Assembly (NCBI GenBank): GCA_017474125.1
Contig: JAFVIF010000019.1
Coordinates: 1-39,699, forward strand
Source of the DNA: Clostridia bacterium
GTDB lineage: Bacteria; Bacillota; Clostridia; Oscillospirales; Acutalibacteraceae
Direction: 5' to 3'
DNA length: 39,699 nt
Under the pieces are notes generated by a model. It was not told the DNA's origin and searched no databases. It worked only from the letters and a program-made list of their open reading frames with translations. The position numbers were made by a program, and so were the translations under genes. Below, one piece after another: positions 24,751 through 33,072 of the stretch; position 1 is the stretch's first letter, and each line of letters starts with the position of its first letter.

Positions 24751-26450
24751 AACGGCAGGTCCTCGTCATCGTCGTCAAAATCGAAATTTCCCTCATCGGG
24801 TGTTTCGGCAAGATTAAAGCGGTTGCACCATTTAACAAAGGCCGCCTCAAGCCCTACAACGGTGCTAAGCCCCCCATTATTATAGCATCTTGCCTGTGCT
24901 ACAAAGCTTCCTGCAACCTCAATAGCCGCAACGGTTTTGCCGTTTTTAAGCACCGCAACTACGGGATAGCTTATAATTTCATAGCTTTCTTTAAGGCAGT
25001 TATTAAGCGCTTTTCCCACTTCCATATAATCGGTGCTCGTTTTAAGGAAACGAAACTTAAAGCCGTCAATAATACAATTATGTATACTTTTCGGCTGTTC
25101 CATAACGGGAATGGAATAATTTGGATAGGGCGTTATCACGTCAAAGCGAAAATGTGAGCCTATTTGTTCTTCTCCTTTGTTCCACTTTTTAATTTCGGCT
25201 AAGCGAGCATACTTTGACAAGCTTGAGTAATTAACGGCATAATTCAGCAGGCTGTAAAAATCAAAGTTTAAAAGCTTTATAAGCTTTTTTGCTTTACCCG
25301 CCTGCACGTAAGCCTTGAAGAAGGTAAGCACGGTCGGCCGTGTATGAATTTCTGTAAGTAAGCGGTATTTATTATTGCTTTTAAGCAGCTTTATAAATCT
25401 GTTAGGGTCGCCTATAATATGCCACAGTGCTTCGCATTCGCGAATATAAAACAGCATACCCTGCTCTTCAAAAAACAGTTTCCTTACCGATTTTATTTGA
25501 GGAAGCGAGGATGCCTCGTATAATTTCACGGCATTATCGGCTCGGTGTAATCCTTTAGCCGTTCTTTTAAAGCTTCCGTCAAGCTGAAGAGTGCCGATAT
25601 TATACGGAATAGCCGAATAAAAATCACCGTTATACCCTATAAATGCCGTAAGCATTCTCAGCTCATTTACCGTTATTTCTGACTGACAGAAAGGAATTTT
25701 TCCGCCATGCTCCGCGGCAAACATTTTTCTCAAATACCTTCGCACGTATTTGTATTTCAAAACAGTATCGTAAGCAACCCCCGAGCTCCAAGCCTTTTTG
25801 TCGTTCGTTACATCTCTTTTGGCAAGGCTTTTTCCGTCCCTATCCAAAAGCCTTATAAAGGTATGTCCGTTGCCGAAATTAAAGACAACCTCCTCGTAAA
25901 GCGGAAAATCAACCTTAACCTTTTCTCCCGATAACACAGGCAAGGAGAAAAGCTCGGAAATATCAAGAATTTCACAACGCAAATAAACCTTATGCTCACA
26001 TCGGGAAATGTCAACCCGCCGTTTTTTTGCCGACGGATGCATAATACCGTTGCATTTTGGGCAAACAAGCACAGAATCAACCTTCACCTTACGGCTTAAG
26101 GGCAAAAGAGCAGGGATTTCATCAAACAAATTCCGTTGCTGTGAAAGCCAACAGCAAACTGCCTCCTTCCCCTTCCTCTCGTCGTTATATATGTGAAAAT
26201 TAAAGCTTTTGTTAAAATCCTTAGCATAGGCATATATTTTATTGTTGCAGTACGGACAAGCAATATAATGAGAGGTTAGCTCTACACCGTTTTCGCAAAT
26301 AAGGGCGCTCGTATTTCTGAGCTGAGCCTTACCGCCAAGAATTTCAATAGCCTTTTGCTTTGATACCGTTCTTTTTTGTTCTTCAATTATGTAACCAAGC
26401 CGCAATTCAAGGCTGACAAGATTTTTGTTTTCCGCGTTATAGTTTTTCAT
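24747..26450 (-). CDS. PcfJ-like protein
   Basis: 567 residues. Two zinc-knuckle pairs in the N-terminal third (CPYC at 65-68 and CPKC near 130) and a C-terminal PcfJ-type domain (about 480-550): the A-L-x-x-C-L-x-x-S/Y segment, a strand pair with AVLKNGKTVAAIEV, QARCYNN and the final VKWCNRFNL helix. The tail is acidic (DFDDDDEDLPF). PcfJ was named on an enterococcal conjugative plasmid, and homologues are common on mobile elements and in Clostridia chromosomes; the function is unknown. It overlaps the upstream unknown gene by 14 bases, so the two are a unit. Confidence 0.8.
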   Translation of the reverse strand: MKNYNAENKNLVSLELRLGYIIEEQKRTVSKQKAIEILGGKAQLRNTSALICENGVELTSHYIACPYCNNKIYAYAKDFNKSFNFHIYNDERKGKEAVCCWLSQQRNLFDEIPALLPLSRKVKVDSVLVCPKCNGIMHPSAKKRRVDISRCEHKVYLRCEILDISELFSLPVLSGEKVKVDFPLYEEVVFNFGNGHTFIRLLDRDGKSLAKRDVTNDKKAWSSGVAYDTVLKYKYVRRYLRKMFAAEHGGKIPFCQSEITVNELRMLTAFIGYNGDFYSAIPYNIGTLQLDGSFKRTAKGLHRADNAVKLYEASSLPQIKSVRKLFFEEQGMLFYIRECEALWHIIGDPNRFIKLLKSNNKYRLLTEIHTRPTVLTFFKAYVQAGKAKKLIKLLNFDFYSLLNYAVNYSSLSKYARLAEIKKWNKGEEQIGSHFRFDVITPYPNYSIPVMEQPKSIHNCIIDGFKFRFLKTSTDYMEVGKALNNCLKESYEIISYPVVAVLKNGKTVAAIEVAGSFVAQARCYNNGGLSTVVGLEAAFVKWCNRFNLAETPDEGNFDFDDDDEDLPF

Positions 26451-27474
26451 TTATAATCCTTTCAAAGGCGGCCTCAAAGGCGCCGTTATCAAACAGTAAA
26501 TAATTAAAATCGGGGCTGTTAATCAACAGTGCGGCAATTTCACACATATTCTTTTCAAAGCATGAATTTATTTTTGTGTAACGCTCCAAAATTTCCCTCA
26601 TTTCCTTTTCGCTTTTATTCTTTAAAATATTAATTTTTATCCACTCTTTCTGCCCCGAGCTTCTGTTAAGAGCTGCAAAAAGCAGCTCCATAAAACGGGT
26701 AAAATAATCCTTTAATCCCTTTTGACTCAGCGTTTTAATAATAAAAGCCATTTTTTTACTCGCCTCTTTATCAAGCATATTACATTTTTTAGTAGCGCTT
26801 ATAAGGCGGAGCACGTCATCGGCTGTCGCACTTTTTGCCTCCCAGGTAAGGCTGTTTATTTCCTCGGTTGCCTCTTCGTCAAGCTCATCATCAAAGCCGA
26901 CAGATATAAAGGAGCCGATTCTGTTCATTATCTCGCGGGCAATTTTTAATTCTTTATATTCCTCATTTAAGCTTCCGTCGTAATTATAATATAAAAACGG
27001 AACCAATTCCTTTGAGCAAGAAGGAATTCCGAAGCACTCATCATTAAAAAACAGTTTTCCCTCGTAGCCTCGGTGCTTTAGCTGTTCGTTATTAAAAATA
27101 CAGTCGTAGCTGCCGTTTGGCTCTCGGCTTATTCTAAGGCTTTCTCTATAGGTATATACCAGCTTATTATCGCTTATAATATAACCGTCTTCGGTTTTTA
27201 TGCCCTCTCCTATAAAAAAGTAAAGAATAATTCGTCTGTCACCCAAGGGATAATAGGTTTGGCAAGCAATACCGTTATCACCGAACGGTGCAATTCTGCG
27301 AATGTTTGCATTTAAAAAGCATTCTTCTGTGTTATTTTCCTTTACAGCGTAAAGAAAACGCTTATCACCGCGTAAATCTTCCTTTTTACCGTGCCTCAGC
27401 ACAAAGCTTCCGCCCTTAACCGTAATATTATCATAATTATTAAAGTGTCCGAAAAAGCCGTTAAATCTATTCAT
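26437..27474 (-). CDS. Unknown protein coupled to the PcfJ-like gene
   Basis: 345 residues, soluble, no signal peptide. The N-terminal half is beta-rich and aromatic (FLYAVKENN, CQTYYPLGDRRIILYFF, DGYIISDNKLVYTYRES); the C-terminal half (about 190-345) is charged and helical (DDELDEEATEEI, KNKSEKEMREILERY). GGGAGA lies 7 bases before the start. The 14-base overlap with the PcfJ-like gene indicates coupled translation and a shared task. PcfJ genes on mobile elements are often paired with a PcfK-like gene; this protein is much larger than PcfK, and I do not recognise its family. Confidence 0.75.
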   Translation of the reverse strand: MNRFNGFFGHFNNYDNITVKGGSFVLRHGKKEDLRGDKRFLYAVKENNTEECFLNANIRRIAPFGDNGIACQTYYPLGDRRIILYFFIGEGIKTEDGYIISDNKLVYTYRESLRISREPNGSYDCIFNNEQLKHRGYEGKLFFNDECFGIPSCSKELVPFLYYNYDGSLNEEYKELKIAREIMNRIGSFISVGFDDELDEEATEEINSLTWEAKSATADDVLRLISATKKCNMLDKEASKKMAFIIKTLSQKGLKDYFTRFMELLFAALNRSSGQKEWIKINILKNKSEKEMREILERYTKINSCFEKNMCEIAALLINSPDFNYLLFDNGAFEAAFERIINEKL

Positions 27475-27548
27475 AATTTTTTCTCCCGATAATACAGTTC
27501 TTCATTATGCATAACCCCCGTATGACCTATATTTTCGCAACGGTAAAT

Positions 27549-27581
27549 AAAAAAGCTTATGCTTAATAGCATAAGCTTTTT
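27549..27581 (-). terminator. Terminator after the nuclease lipoprotein gene
   Basis: AAAAAGCTTATGCT and AGCATAAGCTTTTT form a perfect stem around a TAAT loop, with T-runs on either strand, 3-4 bases after the stop of the nuclease gene. It marks the end of the long transcript of region 7 or of its last part. Confidence 0.9.
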
Positions 27582-27584
27582 ACT

Positions 27585-28484
27585 TTACGGGTTACATTGC
27601 TTGCAGGGCTGGTAGCCGTTTGAAATCAGATTACTTCTTAAGGTTTTTACGGTTTTCTTATTTTGCGGTTTTATGCTCTTTACTCCACTGCAATCGGGCA
27701 AATGGAATTTGCCCGAGCTTATGTTAACAACGTATTCTCTTTTTTCGGTATCAGAGCTTACGTTATCAGCCTTTTCAAGTCGGCTTTCACCGGTACGGTA
27801 ATCAATAATAACACCGGGCTGTGCGTTATAGGCATATACGTTAAAGCAAATACCCTCACCGTTATCCTCTACCGAATACGCTTCAAGCTGTACTCCGCTT
27901 GCTAAAAGATTTTTGTCCTCAAAATATGGCGTAACCCTATACAAAACGTGATTGTCGGTTTCTTTAACGTAGTCGGCAATCATATTTTCAAAGGGGAGCA
28001 TCCCTTCAATATTAAGGTAGCGGGTGCCCGTTATCAAATTTCTTTCGTTGGCATTTTCACCCGTAAGCTGAAAGCCTATAAGGTGACAGCGATTATAAAG
28101 GTATTTACCGTCTACAATATCGTATTTAACGGTATGCCAGCCCGTGGGCTTAACACTTCCAATGCTTCCTCTATCCTCGGTAGGCATTATATCGGTACCC
28201 ACAACAGCAATAGCAACGGTACACCTGCCAAGGTAGTCAAGCCGTTCATATTTTTCGTAGGATTTTGTTTTTAGCTGTTGCTCGGTAAATACCGGCTGAT
28301 TGCCGTTGATGGCAACGAAGGGCGTTTTTCCGTCGAATTTTGGAACATCCTTAACAGAAGCTATAACGTTACCGTTTTGATTATCGGGCTGCGAGGGCGA
28401 CACCAAATCACCGCCGCAGGCAGACAGTAAAAGGGAGCAAATAAGTAAAAGTGACAACAAAGCCGCCGTTAATCTTTTATTCAT
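27585..28484 (-). CDS. DNA/RNA non-specific endonuclease lipoprotein with Ada-like zinc domain
   Basis: 299 residues. Lipobox LSAC (Cys23). The nuclease domain (about 45-235) carries NRCHLIGFQLTGENANERN (given as NRCHLIG and NANERNLITGTRYLN), the beta-beta-alpha-metal site of the EndA/NucA type, with His as general base and Asn as Mg ligand. The C-terminal 45 residues (KFHLPDCSGVKSI, then GYQPCKQCNP) match the Ada-type metal-binding fold with four cysteine/histidine-type ligands, a common C-terminal addition in secreted Firmicute nucleases. Membrane-anchored outside the cell. AGGAGG precedes the ATG, which overlaps the upstream stop (ATGA). Confidence 0.88.
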   Translation of the reverse strand: MNKRLTAALLSLLLICSLLLSACGGDLVSPSQPDNQNGNVIASVKDVPKFDGKTPFVAINGNQPVFTEQQLKTKSYEKYERLDYLGRCTVAIAVVGTDIMPTEDRGSIGSVKPTGWHTVKYDIVDGKYLYNRCHLIGFQLTGENANERNLITGTRYLNIEGMLPFENMIADYVKETDNHVLYRVTPYFEDKNLLASGVQLEAYSVEDNGEGICFNVYAYNAQPGVIIDYRTGESRLEKADNVSSDTEKREYVVNISSGKFHLPDCSGVKSIKPQNKKTVKTLRSNLISNGYQPCKQCNP

Positions 28485-28879
28485 TCGTAAACCTCCTCGG
28501 TAATTCTTTCGTGAGAATTTCCAACAAAATCACACCTGCTTTTTATAGTTTTTCCGTAAAAAACATCGGCATTTATCACCTTGTCACGGGGATAAGCTTT
28601 ATTCCAACGATAAACGATAAGCCTTGTGATTTTTCCTAAATATAAAAGAAAGCTGTCGTCCTCACAAAAGCAAAAATCCCCTGCTTCCGCCTTAGTCAAA
28701 AAATCATTATCAACCACTTTTAAATCGCTTTGGAATATTTTGGCAGAATATTCGTTCATAAAAAGCTTACCGCCTTTAGATAAATCGACTATTCGCTCAG
28801 AAACAACCCTATCGCGACTTTGTCGGCGGCCGTTAAATGCAATACCGTTTTTATCGTCAAGACAAATAATAACAGTCAT
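28481..28879 (-). CDS. Small conserved protein of unknown function
   Basis: 132 residues, soluble. It begins TVIICLDDKNGIAFNGRRQ and continues with RVVSERIVDLSKGGKLFMNEY. The N-terminal IICLDDKNGI is faintly like dihydrofolate reductase (V-D-x-N-x-G-I), but the rest is short and lacks the NADPH motifs, so I do not assign that. Similar proteins in Clostridia have been labelled 'ribonuclease Z' without metallo-beta-lactamase motifs; none (HxHxDH) are present here. It lies 6 bases after the HD-hydrolase gene and overlaps the nuclease gene by 4 bases, so it belongs to the same transcript. Confidence 0.7.
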   Translation of the reverse strand: MTVIICLDDKNGIAFNGRRQSRDRVVSERIVDLSKGGKLFMNEYSAKIFQSDLKVVDNDFLTKAEAGDFCFCEDDSFLLYLGKITRLIVYRWNKAYPRDKVINADVFYGKTIKSRCDFVGNSHERITEEVYE

Positions 28880-28885
28880 TAAGAA

Positions 28886-29314
28886 TTATCCCTCCAAGAG
28901 CTTTATAGCCTCTCTGTACTTTTCGGTTTTAGCAATATACCACTCGTTAATGGTGTCCATTCTGGTTACATCGCTGTTATGACGCAAATCGGCAAGCTTA
29001 ACCGCTCTGGCAATGGGGTTGGGTTTAATTCTTGCCACGTACTCAAGGTAAGGGGTATCATCGTTATGAGTTAAAAGGCGCAAGGCGTCAATTATTTCGC
29101 CGCCAAAGCCCATTTTAGTTAAATCCTCAAAGGTATAATCGGTATCCTCAATAACGTCGTGCAAAAGAGCAACGACGGTGGTCACTTCATCGGTCATTTG
29201 CTCGGCCAAATGAAAGGGATGAAATACGTATGGAATACCGCTTTTGTCAAGCTGGTCCTTATGGGCTTCAAAGCAAAGTTTTAAAGCGGCCTTTGTTTTA
29301 TCGGTATATATCAT
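28886..29314 (-). CDS. HD-domain protein, SpoT/Mesh1-like (small alarmone hydrolase candidate)
   Basis: 142 residues forming a single HD domain of the RelA/SpoT type: YVFHPFHLAEQM (His32), VVALLHDVIEDTDYTFEDL (His52-Asp53, Glu56-Asp57), FGGEIIDALRLLTH and VKLADLRHNSD (Asp109). The spacing and the LLHDVIEDT signature are those of the (p)ppGpp 3'-pyrophosphohydrolase domain, here without synthetase, TGS or ACT domains. The reaction is likely removal of a 3'-pyrophosphate or phosphate from a guanosine or related nucleotide; the true substrate is unproven. It follows the Rossmann-RyR gene by 14 bases. Confidence 0.85.
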   Translation of the reverse strand: MIYTDKTKAALKLCFEAHKDQLDKSGIPYVFHPFHLAEQMTDEVTTVVALLHDVIEDTDYTFEDLTKMGFGGEIIDALRLLTHNDDTPYLEYVARIKPNPIARAVKLADLRHNSDVTRMDTINEWYIAKTEKYREAIKLLEG

Positions 29315-29328
29315 AGTTTAATTCTCCT

Positions 29329-30693
29329 TTAATCGTCGTCCTTTTCCTGCTCTTGCAACGGAAGCTCACCGAATGGCACGAGACAGTTATGAAGCTTTTT
29401 GGCATCGTTTCTGCTGCTTTTCAAAAGCGAGCCGCTATAGGAATACCCTTCACTTCTCACAAAAGCATTCCAACGGCGGTGCTCAAGAATTCGTATACTC
29501 ATCAGCTCCGCCTCATTTCGCTCCTTTGAAGGCTTATCGGCGCCCAAAATACCGCAAAGCAGTCTCGCTTTTTTGTGAATGGTCGATGCTAACGAGGAAT
29601 TATAGCAATACCTGTTAAGGTAAAATTCCTTTTCTTCTCCCCATTTAAGGTGGCGGGATAAAGCAAGGGCTTCTAATTCGCAATCGGTTATTGCACTTTC
29701 ACAAAATACCGAAGGTATATCACCTATACATTCTGTTTTTGAATCATTTTCAAAAGAATATTTATAAGGCAAGCCCTCAGCCGCGACCACAACCGAAGGA
29801 CTACAGCCGTTTTCCTTTAACTGACTATAAAGCCTTTCGGCCTCGGTTAGGTTTTCCGTACAATTGCCTGCGGAAACGAAAAGAAAGGTGGTTTTGGGCA
29901 GTGTCGGTAAAAGGTCTTTAAAATCGGATAACAGATGAATATTAATCTTATACCTTGCTTCGCCCTCTATATCGTACCTGCCGTTAAGCTGCTCCGACAT
30001 AAGCTCAGGGCAAAGAGAAATAAAATCCTCCCTTGCCTTTTGCGAATCGGAAAATACGTCAAGCTGTAATCTGTAGCCGTCCATTTGACAATACCAGCTC
30101 AGTGCCTTAAGCATTTCCGTGCCAAAGCTATTTAAGCCTAAAATAACGGCATTTATTTCTTTAACGCTACCGTTAACCGCCTTTTTAAAAATAAGCTCAT
30201 AGCCCTTTTCATAAAGAAGCTGATATATGGGAAGTCTTACTAAATCAATCAGGCGGATACTGTTTTTTTCATCCTTCTCAGAAGAAAGACTTTTCGTAAT
30301 AGCCTCATAGTTTTTTTCGTTATCATAAAAACCGAATAACGTTGCATTTTCAAAGCTTGACAGCTTTTCTTTTAAGCTGCGCAGAATATCGGCATTATCT
30401 TCGGTGTCCTTATTAAGTGCAAAAACAAAAAGCCGAGTTTTATTATTAATTTCATTAAAGTCAAAATTACGAATATCGCAGGTTAAAAATTCGGTATTGG
30501 CCTTTTCGGTATTTTTAATAAGCTCTTCGGGAACGTTAAAGAACACAAAGGCTCTTCCCTGCTTTTTATCAAGGCTGTCGGCTAAAGCTATTGAGTTTTC
30601 ATTATAACTTGAAAAAAGGTATACCTCACGGAAAGAACCGCAAATAAGCTCGGCATTCCCGGTTATGTTTTTTAAAAGCGAGGTTAATTCCAT
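29329..30693 (-). CDS. Rossmann-fold (TrkA-N-like) protein with C-terminal RyR domain
   Basis: 454 residues, soluble. Residues 20-135 form one Rossmann-like unit (VYLFSSYNENSIALA, RAFVFFNV). Residues 180-310 form a second with INAVILGLNSFGTEMLKAL, a TrkA-N-type glycine loop, and TFLFVSAGNCTENL. Residues 398-446 carry an RyR domain: LEHRRWNAFVRSEGYSYSG, then KKLHNCLVPFGELP. RyR domains in bacteria are proposed ligand-binding modules in nucleotide-centred conflict systems. GGAGG is 5 bases before the ATG. A strong hairpin separates it from the AAA gene upstream, but no new promoter is obvious. A sensor role is inferred. Confidence 0.75.
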   Translation of the reverse strand: MELTSLLKNITGNAELICGSFREVYLFSSYNENSIALADSLDKKQGRAFVFFNVPEELIKNTEKANTEFLTCDIRNFDFNEINNKTRLFVFALNKDTEDNADILRSLKEKLSSFENATLFGFYDNEKNYEAITKSLSSEKDEKNSIRLIDLVRLPIYQLLYEKGYELIFKKAVNGSVKEINAVILGLNSFGTEMLKALSWYCQMDGYRLQLDVFSDSQKAREDFISLCPELMSEQLNGRYDIEGEARYKINIHLLSDFKDLLPTLPKTTFLFVSAGNCTENLTEAERLYSQLKENGCSPSVVVAAEGLPYKYSFENDSKTECIGDIPSVFCESAITDCELEALALSRHLKWGEEKEFYLNRYCYNSSLASTIHKKARLLCGILGADKPSKERNEAELMSIRILEHRRWNAFVRSEGYSYSGSLLKSSRNDAKKLHNCLVPFGELPLQEQEKDDD

Positions 30694-30723
30694 AGCTTCC
30701 TCCGAAAAAATGATTTATAGAAC

Positions 30724-30753
30724 GCAAGCGTGCCGCAACTACGGCACGCTTGC
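30724..30753 (-). other. Strong hairpin between the CbxX-type and RyR genes
   Basis: GCAAGCGTGCCG (30724-30735) and CGGCACGCTTGC (30742-30753) form a perfect 12-base-pair GC-rich stem with a 6-base loop. On the minus strand it is followed by GTTCTATAAATC and only later by a T-run, so it is not a classical terminator. It could be a weak terminator, an mRNA stabiliser or a processing site that sets different levels for the genes on either side. Confidence 0.6.
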
Positions 30754-30766
30754 CAATAGGTTAAAC

Positions 30767-32764
30767 TCAAATGAAGCCTAAAGAACTCTTTTTAGGCTTG
30801 CTCATAAGCTTTTTAAATTCCTGATCGCAAACGGCAAGGTTAAAGTCTTCCTTTATAAGCACGGTAGGCTCCTCTTTATTAAGCTGAGCGCGACGGAAAG
30901 CCTTTCCGTAAGTTCTCTCAAAAATATTACGAACAAATCTTGCGTTGCTGAAATCCTTTGCATTAATAACCTCATCGGGCAGATTTTCAAAATAAGCCTT
31001 TGCAGTTTCCTCAAAGCCTTCCTTATAGGTGAAGGACTTATTCACCATACGCATATAAATTTCAAAAAGTTGATTTTTGGTATAATTAGGAAACTCGATT
31101 ACATATGGCATACGGCTTTCAAGACCGGGATTTGCTCCCATAAGCTCCTTCATTTCTTTCGGATAACCTGCCATTATAACCACAAGGTCAGAACGGTGAT
31201 TTTCCATTTCGGCAATTAATGCCTCAATAGCCTCTCTGCCGAAATCCTTTCCTCCCATATCATCGCTATACAAGGAATACGCCTCATCAATAAACAGCAC
31301 CGAGCCGTAAGCATCACGACAAATTGCCGCTGTCTGAGGTGCAGTATGTCCAACGTATTTACCGCACAAATCACGTCCCATGTATTCGAAAAAGCTACCG
31401 TTCCTTAATACACCCTTTTCCTTAAGAATTTTACCGATAATTCTTGCAACGGTGGTTTTACCCGTACCGGGGTTACCCACGAAACGCATATGAATACAAG
31501 GTGAACCAAGCTCTTTTAAACAACGGCTGATTTCTATTTGACCTATAATTTCTTCAATGCGCTCCTTTATAGGCTGCATACCTACCATTGTATCAAGAAA
31601 ATCAATACCTGCTATTTCTTCCATATTCAAGGTCGGCGCTATTTCAACAATATCATTTTTATTAACGTCAACACTATCGATTCCCTTTGCCGAATCGTTA
31701 AGCTGCTTGTGGTAAATTATATCGTTTACAATCTTTTCAACGGTATTCAGCCCGTAGAATCTTCCGTCGTTCTTCTCGGCGTTAACCCTTGCTTCAAATA
31801 CCTCCCAAGCTTCATCACTCATACTAAAACCGAATTTTTCAATCAAAGAGCTTGCATACGCTTTAAGCTCGGAGTAATCAAACGGAATAAACGAAAGACT
31901 TTGTACCTGAAGTACGTCGTTTAAGGCAGAGCTGATATCGTCTACAACCTCCTTATCAACAAAAGGAATACGGAAGATGTAAACGGCCTTTTCTGTATAA
32001 TTATCAAGAGTATAAAGGAAGTCTCTGAATTTAACGTCATAAACCTTAGACATCCATTCACACATATCTATGATAATTACGCCCGACGTATTCTTATTGG
32101 TTATTTCTTCTAGTGCATCATAAACGAAAGCAAATGGACTTTTACCTATTTCCTTTGCCATTTCTTCACTTAAAAGCTTGGTTTCACGCAATATTTTTTT
32201 ATTGGAGCCGGGCAAAAGTTCATTTTCAATAAGCAGCTCCGTAAACAATCTGGCATAGGTGCTTGCTCCGTCACCGTTGTTAATAGCGAAAAGATAATCG
32301 CGTGAAATCAAGGCTTTCTCGGTATTGTGTTTTTTTAAGCTCGGTGCAATCCGAACTATTTCATCGGCAAGATTTTTAAATTCCTCAACACCTATAAGAG
32401 CCTTTATTTTATCGGCAACCGTACCGCTTTTTTTAGCAGCTTCGTTTTCCGACTTTGCCGAAGACTCCGCTTTTTCTTCCACCTTTTCTTCGGGATTATA
32501 ATCGGTTACCTCACAATTAAATACCTTTCTGTCAAAATCCATACCGAAGGCTTCGTCAATAATCTCGTTAACACAGTCAAAGAGTTCATTTTCATTTACT
32601 TCGCAGTCGCGAATAAGCAGTTCGCAAACCGTAAACGAAGAATACAAAACCTCTGCCTTCAAATACTCTTCTGCATATTTAATAAATTTTTCAACGGGAA
32701 GCTGATCGCTTCCCTTATTACTTAATACCCATTTTCCATCGAACGATACGGTTATCTTTTTCAT
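30767..32764 (-). CDS. CbxX/CfqX-type AAA+ ATPase with degenerate N-terminal AAA domain
   Basis: 665 residues. An N-terminal domain (1-120) and acidic/basic linker precede a first AAA-like domain (about 140-375) whose Walker A is lost (INNGDGAS) but whose Walker B remains (GVIIIDMCEW). The second AAA domain (about 385-640) is complete: GNPGTGKTT near 430, the pore-type FFEYMGRDLCGKYVGHT, Walker B VLFIDEAYSLY and sensor residues up to GLESRMP. The EAYSLY and GLxSR motifs are those of the CbxX/CfqX group (rubisco activase CbbX, SpoVK, type VII EccA). Such ATPases remodel a partner protein. AGGAG is 8 bases before the start. Confidence 0.88.
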   Translation of the reverse strand: MKKITVSFDGKWVLSNKGSDQLPVEKFIKYAEEYLKAEVLYSSFTVCELLIRDCEVNENELFDCVNEIIDEAFGMDFDRKVFNCEVTDYNPEEKVEEKAESSAKSENEAAKKSGTVADKIKALIGVEEFKNLADEIVRIAPSLKKHNTEKALISRDYLFAINNGDGASTYARLFTELLIENELLPGSNKKILRETKLLSEEMAKEIGKSPFAFVYDALEEITNKNTSGVIIIDMCEWMSKVYDVKFRDFLYTLDNYTEKAVYIFRIPFVDKEVVDDISSALNDVLQVQSLSFIPFDYSELKAYASSLIEKFGFSMSDEAWEVFEARVNAEKNDGRFYGLNTVEKIVNDIIYHKQLNDSAKGIDSVDVNKNDIVEIAPTLNMEEIAGIDFLDTMVGMQPIKERIEEIIGQIEISRCLKELGSPCIHMRFVGNPGTGKTTVARIIGKILKEKGVLRNGSFFEYMGRDLCGKYVGHTAPQTAAICRDAYGSVLFIDEAYSLYSDDMGGKDFGREAIEALIAEMENHRSDLVVIMAGYPKEMKELMGANPGLESRMPYVIEFPNYTKNQLFEIYMRMVNKSFTYKEGFEETAKAYFENLPDEVINAKDFSNARFVRNIFERTYGKAFRRAQLNKEEPTVLIKEDFNLAVCDQEFKKLMSKPKKSSLGFI

Positions 32765-32775
32765 TACGCAGACTC

Positions 32776-33072
32776 CTATCTGGACAATTTTCCATCCTCA
32801 GAAATTAAACGCATCTCCGCTTCAAGTTCATTCGCATTTATTTCCTGCAATTTTTCATCATCAATAATTTTATAAACAAATTTTTGCAGATTTGCCTCTC
32901 TGCCGATTTTTGTAAGCTCATCATATACCGTTTGAAAAGCACACACCTTTTCAAAGCACTGTGAACAAGAGCAAATATGTCCGTTAACCTTAGAAGCCAA
33001 TCTAACGGTACTTTCGTTTTCCTCCTCAAAGGATACAAATGCTATAATTTCGTCAACTGTCAGATGTTTCAT
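32776..33072 (-). CDS. Soluble zinc-binding anti-sigma-like protein
   Basis: 98 residues, no membrane segment. HLTVDEIIAFVS resembles the opening of zinc-finger anti-sigma factors, and His32-x3-Cys36-x2-Cys39 in GHICSCSQCFEKV is the ZAS motif; a helical tail follows. It overlaps the sigma-like gene by 20 bases. The gene order sigma then anti-sigma and the ZAS motif together support a regulator that holds the adjacent sigma factor inactive, possibly released by redox or by the CbxX-type ATPase downstream. This role is inferred; the protein is too short for a firm family call. Confidence 0.65.
   Translation of the reverse strand: MKHLTVDEIIAFVSFEEENESTVRLASKVNGHICSCSQCFEKVCAFQTVYDELTKIGREANLQKFVYKIIDDEKLQEINANELEAEMRLISEDGKLSR

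Noticed and set aside
28481-28879. Dihydrofolate reductase or ribonuclease Z for the 132-residue protein
   Set aside because: Only a short N-terminal resemblance to DHFR; NADPH-binding motifs and the HxHxDH motif of RNase Z are absent.
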